Of a stretch of 64,000 nt of DNA, positions 13,901 through 24,041 are shown one piece after another. The notes below the pieces were generated by a model. That model worked only from the letters and a program-made list of their open reading frames with translations. It was not told the DNA's origin and did not search any database. The DNA lies in assembly GCF_032854445.1 (NCBI RefSeq), contig NC_088301.1:1986001-2050000 (forward strand). The letters run 5' to 3'. The DNA is from Liolophura sinensis. Taxonomy: Eukaryota; Mollusca; Polyplacophora; Chitonida; Chitonidae. The translations under genes and the position numbers were made by a program. Position 1 is the stretch's first letter. Every line of letters starts with the position of its first letter.

Positions 13901-16900
13901 TGCCTATGCATTAAGTTATTCATAGTCCGAAACTGAGGATAGATTATACGGTTCTTCAACTAAAACTTACACAAGCTTACATGTGAACAACACATAGTGA
14001 AGGCTTTAGTAACGAGAGTGAACAAAACTTCAGGAAACTTTCAAAATGAAACTTTCCATGGAAAGAAAACTTTTTTTTGTATGGGTCTTTCAAAGAAACT
14101 TGAAAATAAAGACAGCGGAAAACTTGAGTATTTCTTTTTCATGCATATTTGAGAAAAAAGCGAGGAAAACAGCAGAATGACAATTGAAACACCGTGAGAA
14201 GAGTTTTCCTTTTTGGTGACTTATCTTTTTAATTTTACTTACACACTGATTTCACATAAAGCTTTTATGTCAACCTTTCCAAAGCGATCTGTGGTTGCCT
14301 TCGGTAAAGCGTCTCAGTGAAGCAGCACAAGATAAAAGAGTGATGGAAATCCGTCCTGCAACAAGGAGGCACATTACATACGCTCTAAGGACTTTCGTTC
14401 GTCGTCATATGACTAAAAAATTGTTAAGTACGACGTTAAACCCCAGTCACTCACTCACTCACCCCAAAGTGATCTGTATGTGTTAATGTTTGTGTTACAG
14501 TGAGGGCTGGGAGAAGCTAGGGCTGTATGAGTTCTTCAAAGCAAAACAGAAGGCGAAGAAGATAAAGGAAAGGGAACGAGAGATGATGCCGAACAGAAGG
14601 TCACCTTCAAGATCACCCATACCAGACTTCCGGCGCTCTAGGTCAAGGTCACCGGTGAGGCGGAGACGCAGATACAATAGTGGCAGGAGAAGCAACTCTC
14701 GGTAAGGGGTCATATGGGAATGATGAATTCAGAATTCTTTCACTGTTCCATGGGTATATGGGTCAATTTAATCTTGTTACAAAATTGAGATAGAAAATTC
14801 GCTAATTTAGGCTTAACAGATGGTACTGATATCCGATTTGTTCCCAGATTGGTAAACGACCTAAAATGACTACTTGGCACATTTTCCATGATAGGCCATG
14901 TAGTCACCCTTGTTTTACTGGTCATCACCCTTGCTTTACTGTACATATTGATTGATGCAGCCTACATTGTTTCTTGTTTGGGCACTAATTTCTATCGAGT
15001 CTGTGTTGCCTCAAAACGACGGCTCATCTCCTCTAACAAACCCACCTGTATTGTCATAGTCGTCATCAAACCCCGTCATTTTGCTCAGTCAAGAAATGCT
15101 ACTTTTTGTAATATATCTGAGGATGAAGTTTCTAGCGTATAAACTATCAAAGGAATGATCTTCATGAGTGTGACTGATTTCAGGTCACGCTCCTGCTCGA
15201 GGTCACATTCTCGTTCCAGTTCACCCCTTCCGTACCAACGCTCCAGCCGCTCCCCATCTCCCACCAGGGCCTCACACTCGCAGAGGAAGTCACGCTCACG
15301 CAGTGCAACCCCACCCAGGGCAAGCTTGTAAGTACCTGTGCATCAGCACTTTACTATACGTGTGGAAAATACACATTTGTTTGTGATAAAGATACAGTTT
15401 GTGTGTGTGAAGATACAGTTTGTGTGTATGAAGATACAGTTTGTGTCTGATGAAGATACAGTTTGTGTGTGATGAAGATACAGTTTGTGTGTGATAAAAA
15501 TACAGTTTGTTTGTGATGAAGATACAGTTTGTGTCTGATGAAGATTCAGTTTGTTTGTAAGGAAGATACAGTTTGTGTGTGATAAAAATATAGTTTGTGT
15601 GTGATGAAGATACAATTTGTGTCTGATGAAGATACAGTTTGTTTGTAAGGAAGATACAGTTTGTGTGTGATGAAGATAGTTTTTGTGTGAAAATACAGTT
15701 TGTGTGTGATGAAAATACAGTTTGTGTGATGAAAATACAGTTTGTGTGTGATGAAGATACAGTTTGTGTGTGATGAAGATACAGTTTGTGTGTGATGAAG
15801 ATACAGTTTGTGTGTGATAAAAATACAGTTTGTGTGTGATGAAGATACAGTTTGTGTGTGATGAAGATACAGTTTGTGTGATAAAAATACAGTTTGTGTG
15901 TGATGAAGATACAGTCTGTGTGTGATGAAGATACAGTTTGTGTGTGATGAAGATACAGTTTGTGTCTGATGAAGATACATTCTTAAGCGATATTCTCATT
16001 CTGACTCTCTGGTCATTGAAAGGAAAGTCTGCCAGCAACCTGCCAGTGGCCATGGATTTTGCCAGGCTCTGGTTTTCACCAAATGCAGATTCGAATAGTG
16101 ACTAATTATGATTCTAGTTTGCAGTTATTCCATTTCCATGGTGCCTGTGTGGCTGGGGAACCTCTCACCAATGCTGGCTTCCCCTCCGGCCGTATGTGAG
16201 GAGGTCTGCTGGCTTCCTCTCCGGCCGTATGTGAGGCGGTCTGCTGGCTTCCCCTCCGGCCGTATGTGAGGAGGTCTGCTGGCTTCCCCTCTGGCCGTAT
16301 GTGAGGTGGTCTGCTGGCTTCCCCTCCGGCCATATGGGAGGTCTTCTGGCAACCTGTGGATGGTCTTGTACTTCCCCAGGTCCTGCCCAGTTTCCTCCCA
16401 CCATAATGCTGGCTGCCCTAGTATAAGTGATATATTCCTTAGAGCGCTGTAAAACACCAATCAAATAAATAAATATCACGTTTCCACTGGTGGTTTGTGC
16501 AGAGGGGTGTAGGTGCACTGTTTTGTCATTTGTGTTCCTCTCTGATACATGGTACATCTACATTCCAGTGCTGAACCCCTGATGAACACAGGGCCTGTCT
16601 CAAAACTAGGAGAGGACAACAAAGGGCATCAACTCCTCATGAAAATGGGTAAGCCAATATGTCATTTCTTTTGACTATCTAAAACATATCTAACAAGAAC
16701 AAATTCAGTAGCTTTTCAGTTGATTATTTAGATTACATAATATTATATCTATTCCATTTGAACAGTTTACCATCATGCTCAGTCATGTGCTTGATGCCTA
16801 GCACATATAATTGTTAGAGTTTGAATAAAATTTACATTATGTCTGGACTTTTTAACTGTTTCAGTAACATTGGATCTTAATGACGCATGTTTCATATTTA

Positions 16901-19602
16901 TAAATGAAAACACTTAAAAGTTGATTTGATATCAATATAGGGAATATGTTTAAATCCAGTGATGTGTATCATAGACTTATGTTAACTAGTATTAGTCTGG
17001 GATAATAAATCTAGGAAATGATGTGTGTGTTCCTTGTACTGTAACAGTTACATGAGTTTTCGGTGTGTGACAGGTTGGGGAGGTCGTGGACTTGGGGCCA
17101 CAGAGCAGGGTATCGTGGAGCCTATAAGTGGGGGAGAGGTCCGAGACAGGCAGGACAAGTTTAAAGGAGTTGGGATCGACATCAAAGATCCGTTTGAACA
17201 GTTCAGGAAGAATAAAAGTGCTGGGTTCATACAGAGAATGAGGGCCAGGGATGAGAACATCAAAGAGAGTAAGTCTCATCTCAGTGGTAACCTGGGGGCG
17301 ATTCCCTAGAAAGTCCTGGCTGGCTTCACATGAATATCTGAAGGCTATAATCTCAGGAAATTCACCTGACTAGCTGTGGTACAGTAGAACAATCCAAAAT
17401 CTGGTGGAAAGCATAGGAGACCTTATTGTCTTACTGGGTACAAATGTTCTCACTGAAGCTGGACAGCTCCTGGCCAATAATGCCATGGGCTCAAATCCGG
17501 CTCTTACTGGTTTGGCTTTGTCAGATGTCGGGTGAATGGTCATGATTGTGGGTTTTCCCCAGGCTCTGCATGGATTCCTCCCGCCATAATGATGGCTACC
17601 GTAGTAGAAGTCAGATATTCTTGTGTACGGTGTAAAACACCAATCAGATAAATAAATATAACAGAAAACTCCCTCAGTATGATATGAAGCCCCTAAATAG
17701 GCGCTTCTGTAGCCAAGATGGCTAGCACGCCAATGCAACTCAGTGACCCAGGAGCCTCTCACCAAGGAGGTCACTGCTCAAATCCAGCTCAGGCTGGCTT
17801 CCGTATGTGGGAAGGTATGGTGAAAACCTGTGGATGGTCGTGGGTTTCCCCGGGTTTTTCCGGTTTCCTACCACCAAAATGATGGCCACTATGGTATAAG
17901 TGAAATTTTCTGAGTATGATGTAAAACACAAGTGAAATAAATAAATAAATAAATAAATATTGGATAAATGTGTAAATAAAGTTTAGACATAAGTGGCCAA
18001 GGAAACGTTAAGATGAAAGGAAAAGTTACTACAAAAATGTGAAAACTGCTAATGCATTCACTGACTTGTGAGTGCTTGAGAGCACTAACAACAGTGGTTG
18101 ATGATGAATGATGAAATGGATTACATGTAGTTAAAGCTGGAGAAAACATCAAAATAACACAAGGTTCAGATAAAGGAGGGGGCAAATTAGTTGGCAATGT
18201 GGTCTTCGGTATTTTTCCATTTTTATTTAGAGAGAAAACAGACACTTGAAATAATGTTTGTATGGTGGGTAGTTGGGACCACCTGGGTATACATTGTCTT
18301 TGCGTAATAATTTTGTAAACAAGGATGTAACGCAAGATTAATAAATATATTTATACTAGAATTTTGTCTTCATCTTAAAAATGTGTTTGACATGGATATT
18401 GATCATATTTATATTTTAATATATTCATAAATATAATCATAATTCAGATTTAATGCATGTGTTTGGGTATAAACAACAAATTTGCATTCAAATAAATCTA
18501 TTAGACATGCATCACATTCTTATTTAGGACATTATTTTTGGCATCGTGTTTATGTTCACAAAAACAAAAGCCATTGTTCTAGGCCGTGTCAGTCATGTTA
18601 AGTGTGCGAAGAAACTTATTCCGGTGATGTCTTGGTTGAATGTTGTAGGAAACAAAACGCAAATAACTTGATGTCTTTGAAGTGATTCCTGGACGTTCCT
18701 GGTTTCTTATACAATACAGTATATCAGAACAGACCATTTCTCAGTTATTATTGAGCATCTCTTCAAATATTCTCAAAAGAGTGCCTAGGTGGTAATTTGA
18801 CAAAGCACGTAAAAGTGTAAAAAGGCAGAGCGATGTTTTAGAAATATTCACTTTTAATTCTAGTGTCACTGTGTCCGTAATTTTAGAGAGACTGCTTGTC
18901 AAAGCAACAATCCCGTGAGAATACCCAGAAAAGAGAGATGAGCCATTGTCATGTTATCTTAAATAATTCGGGCGCCGCCCCCCCCACCCACCCACCCACA
19001 AATAAATAAAAATAGGTTTTCATTGACTTTCATCTGATTTCGGCATCATTTTTATGTTTTTGTTTCCTTGTGCCATTTGACCCACATTTGGGTGAAGTAT
19101 AGTAAGAGCTGAGCTTATCCCTGTGAGAGTTATAGTACAAGAAAATGAAGTTCTGAGCAGCCATCCTTAGGTGTAAACTAGCTTGCCTTTGTCATGTAAG
19201 CTGCTCGGTTTGTAGAAGGTTTTGTACAAGCAGTTTATAATTGAGGGCTCTTCAGTTTTCTCACCTGCATACTGTTGTGGTAAAGTGTAAGGGAAACATT
19301 GTGGAGTTTAGCCAGATTTATCTGGAATTTTTTTACAAAATGGTTTGATTTTCAGGAAATTATATAATGTTCACTAAAATTTATATGTAATTTGCTAATT
19401 TCTTGAATTTTAACTTGTATTACAATGATTGGTGCTAGGAGATCCAGTCTGTAATCAAAACGTCATAGTTTATCTCATAGCTGCTACTGTTTATACAGGG
19501 ACAGGAAATATCACTAAGTGCTTTCGTCCAAGTTTTGAGGCAAAAATAAACCTGTCTTTGTTCACAGCGAAGAAGAAGCCAGACGATAAGAACGGAGATT
19601 GA
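1551..19602 (+). CDS. CHERP: CHERP (SR-like, G-patch spliceosome-associated protein), 5'-partial, 16 exons
   Basis: Exons: 1551-1627, 1935-2009, 2962-3073, 3667-3717, 7886-7924, 8468-8660, 8979-9175, 9686-10045, 10970-11087, 11701-11906, 12536-12669, 14501-14701, 15184-15327, 16569-16648, 17074-17268, 19568-19602. All junctions are AG/GT and phases match throughout, giving 738 codons and a TGA. Domain order (CID, Gln-rich coil, Pro-rich, RS, G-patch) is that of metazoan CHERP, a nuclear U2 snRNP-associated splicing factor first described through ER calcium homeostasis. The G-patch exon (GWGGRGLG, then KNKSAGFIQRMRARDE) and the preceding NKGHQLLMKMG are very characteristic. The human protein is about 916 residues, so roughly 180 N-terminal residues (the SURP domain and start of the CID) lie upstream. 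Family assignment is confident from domain order and local motifs; no alignment was run. Confidence 0.93.
2017..2604. repeat. 30-bp minisatellite in CHERP intron (TTTTGGGG-bearing units)
   Basis: About 20 units of 30 bp (core TGTGTTTTGGGGTGGATGAG, then AAAGACAGGC). The array begins about 8 bases after the donor at 2010 and fills most of the first half of the intron. A variant with GTTGATGCRAAACACAGG recurs three times. The 30-bp unit is a multiple of three, which produces several overlapping repetitive open frames on both strands; these are artefacts. Every unit holds a GGGG run, so G-quadruplex formation is conceivable. Confidence 0.93.
3394..3458 (+). mobile_element. SINE II 3'-end fragment in CHERP intron
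   Basis: The stretch AGTACGATGTTAAACCCC followed by AAGCATTCATTCATTCACTC matches the 3' end and tail of the SINE II copies at 14281 and 60682. Only the last 60 or so bases remain, so this is a 5'-truncated or eroded copy in sense orientation to CHERP. Confidence 0.7.
4121..4151. repeat. (TG)n microsatellite
   Basis: A run of TG dinucleotides interrupted once by TGGTG, inside CHERP intron 4. Confidence 0.85.
7701..7800. repeat. Exact 50-bp tandem duplication
   Basis: The 50 bases at 7701-7750 (starting TTCTTCCTTTAACCC, ending GCAGCCAATG) are repeated without change at 7751-7800, about 85 bases upstream of the exon at 7886. Perfect identity suggests a recent event. Confidence 0.95.
8468..8660 (+). 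CDS. CHERP: CHERP Gln-rich coiled exon
   Basis: The exon encodes a His/Gln-rich helix: TDHAHIVTQITGSVQQQYSQ, then a run including QGQQQQLQQLLQQQQ. It lies directly after the CID, as in CHERP orthologues, and probably forms a coiled coil. The acceptor is CCGCCAG at 8461-8467 and the donor GTAAGT at 8661. It ends in phase 1. Confidence 0.92.
8833..9005 (+). repeat. 61-bp triplication copying a CHERP intron-exon junction
   Basis: Three near-identical 61-bp units each contain TTTCATCTTGCACTGCAG followed by GTACATCGTTGCC. The unit spans the last intron bases and first exon bases, so three acceptor sites exist, with exon starts at 8857, 8918 and 8979. Only the third keeps the frame: the first runs into TGA in the next unit, and the second shifts the downstream frame. 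Confidence 0.9.
8979..11906 (+). CDS. CHERP: CHERP Pro-rich exons
   Basis: Four exons (8979-9175, 9686-10045, 10970-11087, 11701-11906) encode low-complexity Pro/Ala/Ser/Thr sequence. It begins with repeated PGAP.VVQPVSQAGVI-like motifs. An exact 24-bp repeat near 9957-10031 gives three copies of ASGPTMAP (the last with A for T). Later come PPPGFPPSFNRPPPYDYNMG and KPPPGFPLATPRLPLPPEV, ending in YYELPAGLMAPLVK. The PPPGF and YELPAGLMAPLVK motifs are typical of the CHERP Pro-rich region and are expected to be disordered. Phases (1, 0, 1, 0) agree at every junction. Confidence 0.9.
10236..10450 (+). mobile_element. SINE I copy in CHERP intron
   Basis: The head resembles a tRNA (GTCATTAGTGTGCTTGCAC, then GAGCCTCTCAACAA). 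The body has CCTGGTTTCTCCCACCATAA and AATAAGTGAAATATTCTTGA, and the tail is TCAAATAAATGA. It aligns by eye with the copies at 17697 and 50765. The box B region is eroded. Confidence 0.75.
11938..12030 (+). mobile_element. SINE I 3' fragment
   Basis: Only the 3' body remains: GGGTTTCCTCCCACCATAAT, CATAAGTGGGATATTCTGTG and a (GTAA)n/A-rich tail. It lies about 30 bases after the CHERP exon ending at 11906, in sense orientation. Confidence 0.7.
12536..12669 (+). CDS. CHERP: CHERP linker exon (DPRDIRLPPP)
   Basis: Encodes LEDTEYRPLDPRDIRLPPP and SERLLAAVEAFYSLPTHERP, a conserved acidic-to-helical segment between the Pro-rich and RS parts of CHERP. Acceptor CCCATAG at 12529-12535; donor GTACGG at 12670. 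It ends in phase 2 and is completed by the T at 14501, giving the Ser of RDSEGWEK. Confidence 0.92.
12730..13275. repeat. 55-bp minisatellite
   Basis: About ten units of 55 bp (ACATAGGTATATTTGTGAGA, CTGAAGAATGGTACCTCTC, ATTTCACCATTAGGAA) in the CHERP intron after the exon ending at 12669. Units differ by a few substitutions. Confidence 0.93.
13330..13948. repeat. 44-bp minisatellite with 176-bp higher-order period
   Basis: About 14 units of 44 bp (AAGTTATTCATAGTCCAAAA, CTGAGGATAGATT, ATCTTTGCATT). Variant types (TTATCTTTG, TTGCCTATG, TTGTCTATG) recur in order every four units, a 176-bp higher-order repeat, as seen by comparing 13577 with 13753. It follows the 55-bp array in the same intron but is unrelated in sequence. 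Confidence 0.92.
14281..14466 (+). mobile_element. SINE II, 5'-truncated
   Basis: Matches the 3' half of the copy at 60682: GCCTTCGGTAAAGCGTCTCA, CGTCGTCATATGACTAAAAA, TTGTTAAGTACGACGTTAAA, then (CACT)n. The tRNA-like head is absent. It ends about 35 bases before the CHERP exon at 14501. Confidence 0.82.
14501..15327 (+). CDS. CHERP: CHERP RS-domain exons
   Basis: Two exons (14501-14701 and 15184-15327). The first encodes EGWEKLGLYEFFKAKQKAKK followed by a basic stretch, RRSPSRSPIPDFRRSRSRSP and SGRRSNS. The second continues with RSRSCSRSHSRSSSP and SPSPTRASHSQRKSRSRSAT. The Arg/Ser dipeptides are typical of SR-related splicing factors, where they are phosphorylated and mediate nuclear-speckle localisation. 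The RS tract is shorter than that of vertebrate CHERP. Phase 2 at both ends. Confidence 0.92.
15355..15980. repeat. 22-bp minisatellite
   Basis: About 28 units of a 20-22 bp motif (GATGAAGATACAGTTTGTGT), beginning some 30 bases after the donor at 15328. Antisense open frames rich in HTNCIF/HTQTVSS come from this array and are not considered genes. Confidence 0.92.
16125..16475 (+). mobile_element. SINE I copy with internal 35-bp repeat expansion
   Basis: Typical body and tail (GTTTCCTCCCACCATAATGC, TATAAGTGATATATTCCTTA, AAACACCAATCAAATAAAT). Between the head (GAACCTCTCACCAATGCTGG) and the body, a 35-bp unit (GCTGGCTTCCCCTCCGGCCG, then TATGTGAGGAGGTCT) occurs about five times where other copies have one, so a minisatellite has grown inside the SINE. 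Confidence 0.85.
16569..17268 (+). CDS. CHERP: CHERP G-patch exons
   Basis: Exons 16569-16648 and 17074-17268 encode KLGEDNKGHQLLMKMG, then GWGGRGLGATEQGIVEP, VRDRQDKFKGVGIDIKDP and FEQFRKNKSAGFIQRMRARD. The G-patch is a Gly-rich motif that in several proteins activates DEAH helicases; in CHERP it lies near the C terminus, as here. The donor GTAAGT at 17269 splits a codon after one base. Reading through it would reach TAG at 17307-17309, a possible intron-retention end. Confidence 0.94.
17440..17662 (+). mobile_element. SINE I copy
   Basis: Body GGATTCCTCCCGCCATAATG and 3' end AGTCAGATATTCTTGTGTAC, AAACACCAATCAGATAAATA match the other copies. The head retains a box-B-like GGGCTCAAATCC near 17488. 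Sense orientation in the CHERP intron. Confidence 0.78.
17697..17962 (+). mobile_element. SINE I copy with (AAAT)n tail
   Basis: A fuller copy: tRNA-like head (GTAGCCAAGATGGCTAGCAC, box-B-like GCTCAAATCCAGC), central CCTGTGGATGGTCGTGGGTT, then TATAAGTGAAATTTTCTGAG and a tail of AAATAAATAAATAAATAAAT. It lies only 35 bases after the previous SINE I copy. Confidence 0.82.
19568..19602 (+). CDS. CHERP: CHERP terminal coding exon
   Basis: Acceptor TTTGTTCACAG ends at 19567. In phase with the preceding exon it encodes TKKKPDDKNGD and then TGA at 19600-19602. A short basic/acidic tail after the G-patch is plausible. Confidence is lower than for other exons because the exon is short and the alternative is read-through termination at 17307. 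Confidence 0.7.
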
Positions 19603-20300
19603 GAGGTACATATGTGTTGTGAAACAGGAAGAAGTGCTGCCGTCTGATGTACTGATGAGGAGAAGAATTTTGTGTATAGTGCAGAGACATTGTGTCCAGA
19701 TTTGGGAGTACAGACATGGTTTACAGACCTGATGGATAGACATAGTGTACAGACCAGGTGGATGGACATGGTGTACAGATCTGGCTGATAGACATGATCT
19801 ACAGACCTGGTGGATAGACATGGTCTTCAAATATGGTGTAGAGACATGGTTTACAAACCTGGTTGATAGACATGGTTTACAAACCTGGTTGATAGACATG
19901 GTGTACAGATCTGGTAGATAGACATGATCTACAGACCTGGTGTAAAGGCATGATGTAGAGACCTTGTTGACAAACATTGTGTTGACAGACATTGGAGTAC
20001 AGACATTGGAGTACAGACATGGACATAGTGTTCAGGTCTGGTAGACAGACATTTTGTACAGACATGCAGACCAGGTAAAAAGACATAAATTGAAGACGTG
20101 GTGTGCAGACATTTGGTGTAAAGGTGATGCACAGAAATTTGATACAGACATGGTGTACCATGTGGTCATGAGGCTGATCCACCACAAACCTTTAGGAACC
20201 TGGTGTCAGCGTGCAGCACAGTGTCTTGAACCTATTGAGATGCTCCCAAGGTGCCTCCTGGGTTACTGTGACTAGACTGTGAACCTTAGAACTACCAGAG
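19603..20300 (+). other. Probable CHERP 3' UTR with degenerate 25-27 bp repeats
   Basis: Sequence following the stop. Between about 19695 and 20160, units such as GATAGACATGGTGTACAGAC and CTGGTGGATAGACATGG recur some 15-18 times with much divergence. Antisense frames rich in MSIHQVCRSCLS derive from it. The first AATAAA seen downstream is near 20932, inside a SINE I copy, so the true poly(A) site is uncertain. Confidence 0.5.
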
Positions 20301-20804
20301 AACCATTGAAAGAATTCTGAAATTCACCACCGAGACACCAAGGAATTGTAAACATTGTAGGGGTGTGTATGTGAAAGCTCACAAAAGGTTGTGAACTAAT
20401 AGAGAGCCAGGCTTCCAAAGGGTTGTACATATACATGTATTGTACAAAAGAAAGAAGACCAGATGGTAGATGTAACAAAGAAATGTGTATAAACTATAGA
20501 AGAGTTTGTTGTTTGTCATGTTGGTTGGATTTTACCCCAGGAGCAGGTCCCCTGTTCACCTTTCCTTTGGGTACACACAGAGACGTTATTTACCTCTGTT
20601 ATGACAGTATACACCTAATCTCTGCCTGCAAATATACATTTTAGGTGTTACTCACAAGTTTAGTCCAACAAACTGTTGTGAAATTAAGAGTAAGTCTATG
20701 CTATAAAGCCTGCCAGCTTTGTGATTCTGACATTTGGTTCAAGGTCGTTCAGCTTAGTTTTGGATAGCCTGTACAATTTTTGGTTAAGAAAGAAGCCTAG
20801 TTCC

Positions 20805-20940
20805 TGCTGGTAGTACGTGTACAGGAACCTGTGGGTAGTCGTGGGTTTCCCCTAGGCCCTGCCTGGTTTCCTCTAGCATAATGCCAAATGCTGTCATATA
20901 AGTGAAATATTCTTTCGATTGGCGTAAAACAAATAAATTT
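20805..20940 (+). mobile_element. SINE I 3' portion
   Basis: CCTGTGGGTAGTCGTGGGTT, CCCTGCCTGGTTTCC, TATAAGTGAAATATTCTTTC and GGCGTAAAACAAATAAAT match the 3' two thirds of SINE I. The tRNA-like head is not evident. It contains an AATAAA that could serve as a poly(A) signal for CHERP. Confidence 0.75.
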
Positions 20941-20984
20941 TGGGATGCCAGCATGATATGACAATATTTCAAGATATACACGGG

Positions 20985-21315
20985 TTAATAGATTTAATCC
21001 TTGGTTTACCTGAGTCGGGGAGACCTCAGGAGTCCGGATCAAACTTGGGTCGGGCCGTACCAAAGAAAATGGTACTTGCTGATGAGAGATTAGAGCAAGG
21101 AAACGAGAATGGTTGGCCAGGTGTCAGTACAGTGTGATTGGGTGGGGTGTCACGTGTGGTATCTTCAACATGATACTTCATTGGCAGCTGTACTTTGGCG
21201 GCATAGATTCGCCCTGCAATAAGAAGACACAATATATGTACACACACCTAATGGCTCGTCCTCATCATATGACTGAAAAATTAAGTATGACATTAAACCC
21301 AAAGCCTACATACAC
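20985..21315 (+). mobile_element. SINE II copy, near full length
   Basis: The head carries a box-B-like GGATCAAACTTGGGTCGGGC. The body has GAGATTAGAGCAAGGAAACG and TGGCAGCTGTACTTTGGCGG. The 3' end is CATATGACTGAAAAATTAAG then TATGACATTAAACCCAAAGC. It is antiparallel to the copies at 47575 and 48960, with which the head and centre agree. Confidence 0.8.
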
Positions 21316-24040
21316 AGTAATAATTCAGCGGCGCGCAAGTGGACTAAGTAAGAGAGAAAGGACGAAATAAAACTGATCAAAATTAGTGACCGAGGCTGTC
21401 ATTATGACCTCATGTCGTCACACATGATTGTCATGAATGCTTGACAAAATGCCTCAATGCAAAGTATGCAGTGTTTGACCTTAAAGGTAAGGGAAGATTT
21501 CTCTGTAATCTGCAGCTCCCCCCCCTCCCCATATCACTAAAGAAAAGACCCACTTCTCTGTAACCCGTGGCTACAGAGCAGTTGGACGTGTAAGAAAGTT
21601 CATGTGGCGAGAGCATAACGTCATAGTCTCTTACCTATTTGGCTGTAGTGTTTTGCTTATGGTGTACAAGGGATTTTTGCAAAAAGCTACGGTCTGAAAT
21701 CATTTTTTCTACTAACTCAGCATGGTATATAGCAGAATTCTATTCAGGAGTCTATTCATCTGAGAGCATGGGTTTCCGGTGTGATCGTGCCCAAGTACAA
21801 AGTTGATTTCAATTCAGGAACTATTAGTAATGATTTCTCCAAGCAGCTTTCTTCTATCTCGACGTTTATTAAATCGATAATTCTGGTAAAGAATCCAGGA
21901 GCAGTGCCTAGGCGGAAAGTGATTTGAATTCTGCCCATGTTATAGAAATGCTGATACAAGGAAACTGCTCAACCTCCAATACATAGCTAGGGCCTACGTG
22001 CCGCGTGCAAACATATCACAATTCAACCAGTACAACATGCAAGGTCTCTTTGAGATCGCTTGGCCATGTTCCCAGCCTAGCTGCTACATTAACAACTCTG
22101 AAACATGACATTTACATACCCAGATCTCGATCCTGTCGTGTGCTCTGTCCTCAAAAGTGTCAAAGCTGTAGAGGACGAAAACCAGTTTCCCGTGATCTTA
22201 AAGTAATTCTGAATTCATATCGCCTCATTATGCGGGAGAAATAGAAGCCATAACGTCGCAATTAACACAAATATAACCGAGACATCCACCCTCCAGAAAA
22301 TGGGATATTAAGTTTAACAGAAAGTCTGTTGTCTGAGTGATGCAAGAATGTATTCTGTTGTTACAGGAGATTGTTCTGTTAAATGTTGCCCCAAATATTC
22401 TGTTAAATCAACTTAAAGATTGTATTAGACTAACAGAATATTATTTTGAATATGACACAGTTTTCTGTCACAATTAAAGAACAAGACAGCACCTGGCTAA
22501 AACATATTTGAATCGAAAGCAGATTTCACCGAACAACTTGTAGAACAAAATGACAGCACAAATGGCTGGTGTGAATCAAAGTAGCCATCATGAGAATTTT
22601 ATTCAGTCAAACTCGTTGCTTTCAGATTGCGTAGCCTAAGCTCAGACGTGGCCTTGACCCATTCATTCCATGAAGTCACGTATGATAGCACAGAGCTAAT
22701 GATAAAACATCATTTTGAGGTCGTTTACGACGATTTATTTGCGTGTAGCCGAAGGGTCATTCCACGCAGTGTTGTGGGACAGATATGTGTTATTTAGGAA
22801 CCACCACAGACGTAAAATCAGTTGATTTACAAGCCGTGTAATATTCAACGACGGTATTACAAATTACGTCAGACAGCAGCATACCATCTCGGCCCAAACA
22901 GCATTCATCAGCCCGGTAGACCCTAGGCCTACTTAGACACGCTGTTCAAATTATACAAATACATTTTTTGTCGTTCATGTTAGCCTTTAGTCAGCATGCA
23001 GTTGGTTAATAACAAATATTAGCGTCGGTGAAAAATTCATTAGGGATGCCGAAGGTTTATGGAAATGAGAAGGTATCTCACTGGACAATACTTAAAATTA
23101 ATTAAATCATATGATAGACCTATAATTTTGTCTCTGAATTAATTAGAACTGATGATATTAAATTTTCCTCTTTGTTTCTCTCGCATGCAAATGACGTTTT
23201 TTTCTACTTTCTTTTATTAAATACACTAACATTATTGAAACGTTGTCGTTTAAGCCGATTTTCTTTCTCTCACGTCCTCGATCACTAGGTCAGCACTGCT
23301 CTTATCTTAGAAGCCACCACTACAAAAGTGAAGCACAAAACACAGCGACAGTCGAATGCCTCGATCAGCCTCAGTGGTGCTTAGATTCATTCCTATTTGT
23401 GTCAGAGATGAGCATGAATCCAGTTGTACAACAATCGTATTGTAATTTTGTAAACATTTAACAGGAGTCCGAATTATTGGTACCAGCACAACACCTCCTG
23501 AGGTTACGACCTGAACCAGGAATGCCCCGGTCATGCATCTGCAGGCTACTCGTAAACTGGATAAACGATGTAGTAAGCATACTGTATGAACATTTCAAAC
23601 AGTGGAAGAAATATCCTCTCTGTGTGTCCAATTTCCGAGAAAGCTATTTAACACTTGGTCCTTCATTGCCGAAGTCCACAACATTAATCTACCATAGACA
23701 TAGAGAAATACCATCGACGTGAGAGAACTAGAGTAATGGTGACGTCACCTTGCTGTCAATCATGGAGACGTTTTGAAGCTGTTACAAGACGAAGTTTCAC
23801 TAAGCTTTTACTGGGCTGGGGTGAAAAAAATATTTAATGCCGGTTTGAGATACTTTGAATGGTAGTCTTTCAGTGGACATAACCATTATCCAGGTGCTGT
23901 CTTTCACTTTAACGGATTAATTTTGGGTGCACTTGGTCTGCATCCAAGCTTCGCAAACCGCAAAGGTCGAATCACGTGCCTCCCTTACTAGAGCGGACTC
24001 TTCCCAAATTTAAAATCTAGTTTGTAATTCCTTCTGTTTA
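21316..24040. other. Intergenic AT-rich sequence
   Basis: No gene, clear repeat or mobile element was recognised. Small open frames show no motif or plausible splice structure. Confidence 0.6.
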
Positions 24041-24041
24041 C

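Larger units (their letters stand above)
17269..19567 (+). other. CHERP last intron
   Basis: A 2.3-kb intron containing two SINE I copies (17440 and 17697), AT-rich unique sequence and a C-rich patch with CCCACCCACCCACCCAC near 18976-18999. No further coding segment was seen. Confidence 0.7.

Noticed and set aside
15343-16053. 236-codon antisense frame rich in HTNCIF/HTQTVSS
   Set aside because: Translation of the 22-bp intronic minisatellite.
19435-20185. Antisense Cys/His/Ser-rich frames
   Set aside because: Derived from degenerate repeats in the probable CHERP 3' UTR.
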